64,000 bases of DNA from Acidimicrobiaceae bacterium. GTDB lineage: Bacteria > Actinomycetota > Acidimicrobiia > Acidimicrobiales > JAUTXP01. The stretch is from the NCBI GenBank assembly GCA_030837965.1, contig JAUTXP010000003.1:33670-97669 (forward strand), given 5' to 3'. Made by a program: the position numbers and the translations under genes. Shown here one piece after another: positions 63,179-64,000 of this stretch. Every line of letters begins with the position of its first letter. Within the stretch, counting starts at the first letter, position 1. The notes below the pieces were generated by a model. That model saw only the letters and a list, made by a program, of their open reading frames with translations, had not been told where the DNA came from and did not search any database.

Positions 63179-64000
63179 CTACGGCAGCAGCCCGGCCTCC
63201 TCGGCCAGTCGCGACAGCTCCACGGCGGGCCGGGCCCCGACGTGCGAGACCACCTCGGCCGCGGCCAGGCTGCCCAGCCGCCCGCACCGCTCCACGTCCG
63301 CGCCCCGCACCAGCCCGACCAGAAAGCCCGCGGCATACAGGTCGCCCGCCCCCGTCGTGTCGACCACGTGCTGGACGGCCGCAGGGTCGACCACCACCGT
63401 CGCATCGCCCGACAACACCACCGAGCCCATCGCCCCTCGCGTCACGGCCACGACCTTGCACCGCGACCGCAGCTCGTCGAGCGCGTCGTCCAACGAGGAG
63501 GTCTTGAACAGCGACATGGCCTCCTCCTCGTTGGCGAAGAGCACGTCCACGTCCCGCTCGATGAACTCCAAGAACTCGTCCCTGTGGCGGTCCACACAGA
63601 ACGGGTCCGACAGGCTGAAGGCCACGGTTCGACCGGCCGACTGGGCCGCACCCACTGCGAGCCGCAGCGCGTCGATGGCCTCGGGCGGGTCCCACATGTA
63701 GCCCTCGAGGAACGTGACCGCGGCCCTACGGATCAATGACTCGTCGATGTCGGCCGAGGACAGTCCGACCGCGGCACCGAGGAAGGTGTTCATCGTGCGC
63801 TCCGCGTCGGGCGTCATGAGCACCAGGCAGCGTGCGGTCGCCGGTCCGCTCGTCGCGGCCGCGACCTCGTAGCGCACGCCCGCGGCCCGGATGTCGTGGC
63901 CGAACACGGTGCCCAACTGGTCGTCTCGCACCTTGCCCACGAAGGCGGCGGCTGCGCCGAACGACGCCGCCCCGGCAATGGTGTTGGCCGCGGCCCCGCC
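63179..64000 (-). CDS. PfkB family carbohydrate/nucleoside kinase, partial
   Basis: 273 C-terminal residues of a ribokinase-fold kinase; the right window edge cuts the N-terminus, and the reading frame stays open to base 64000 (GGAAANTIAGAASFG with the sugar-binding Gly-Gly and Asn). Signature 2 is VDTTGAGDLYAAGFLVG, with the catalytic Asp. SLSDPFCVDRHRDEFLEFI and LFANEEEAMSLF fit adenosine kinase-like and related members. Substrate cannot be settled. The gene precedes the GDPD with a 37 bp gap. Confidence 0.92.
   Translation of the reverse strand, partial: GGAAANTIAGAASFGAAAAFVGKVRDDQLGTVFGHDIRAAGVRYEVAAATSGPATARCLVLMTPDAERTMNTFLGAAVGLSSADIDESLIRRAAVTFLEGYMWDPPEAIDALRLAVGAAQSAGRTVAFSLSDPFCVDRHRDEFLEFIERDVDVLFANEEEAMSLFKTSSLDDALDELRSRCKVVAVTRGAMGSVVLSGDATVVVDPAAVQHVVDTTGAGDLYAAGFLVGLVRGADVERCGRLGSLAAAEVVSHVGARPAVELSRLAEEAGLLP

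Overview
The window is very GC-rich and uses many GTG starts, some TTG starts and dense 4-bp RTGA/TTGA gene overlaps, so it looks like an actinobacterial chromosome. Gene content points, by inference, to the class Acidimicrobiia: the small ribosomal proteins bS22 and bL37, a DUF501-Ppx pair, a MoxR/DUF58/DUF4129 cluster, and an extracellular protein with [14 protein letters not shown] repeats, which I remember as common in that class. No insertion sequence, prophage, CRISPR array or rRNA operon is visible. No stretch longer than about 190 bp lacks a gene. Both ends are cut through genes: an enoyl-CoA hydratase on the left and a PfkB kinase on the right.

Layout. 1-4 kb: acyl-CoA metabolism and a class V aminotransferase. 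4-5.9 kb: a secreted sugar dehydrogenase with a repeat domain. 6-12.7 kb: an eight-gene, translationally coupled minus-strand operon. It joins accessory genes of a CoxL/xanthine-dehydrogenase-type molybdenum hydroxylase (CoxE, XdhC, MocA-like, CoxG) to a class III nucleotide cyclase, DUF501 and Ppx/GppA. 12.7-16.7 kb: an acyl-CoA dehydrogenase and the coxS-coxM-MoxR operon. 16.8-24.7 kb: a membrane-protein, DUF4129, DUF4350, MoxR and DUF58 operon with SpoIIM, RDD and DUF2752 neighbours. 24.8-27.1 kb: the large molybdenum subunit, which carries the form II motif AYRGAGR.

27-42 kb and 51-58.7 kb hold a conserved housekeeping backbone: ftsB-eno, mazG, a SurA/PrsA-like isomerase, mfd, pth, rplY, prs, glmU, tRNA-Gln, ispE, rsmA, an RlpA-like gene, tatD, metG, rsmI and ychF. 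The order resembles the glmU-ppx and metG-ispE regions of mycobacteria. Two accessory blocks interrupt it. One is the roughly 20 kb Mo-hydroxylase/MoxR block that separates eno-ftsB from DUF501-ppx. The other is an 8.2 kb RHS polymorphic-toxin gene with a SUKH immunity gene at 42-51 kb. At 59.7-62.3 kb is a cluster of a secreted metzincin-type protease and two probable lipoproteins.

The least explained signals are non-coding. A 31-bp palindrome occurs five times, always just after a gene 3' end. A second, looser set of four inverted repeats occurs in four gene gaps, two of them directly upstream of coxS and coxL. Other points of interest are a GlmU that lacks its acetyltransferase part, an rsmA with no standard start codon, and a 27-residue bL37 gene.
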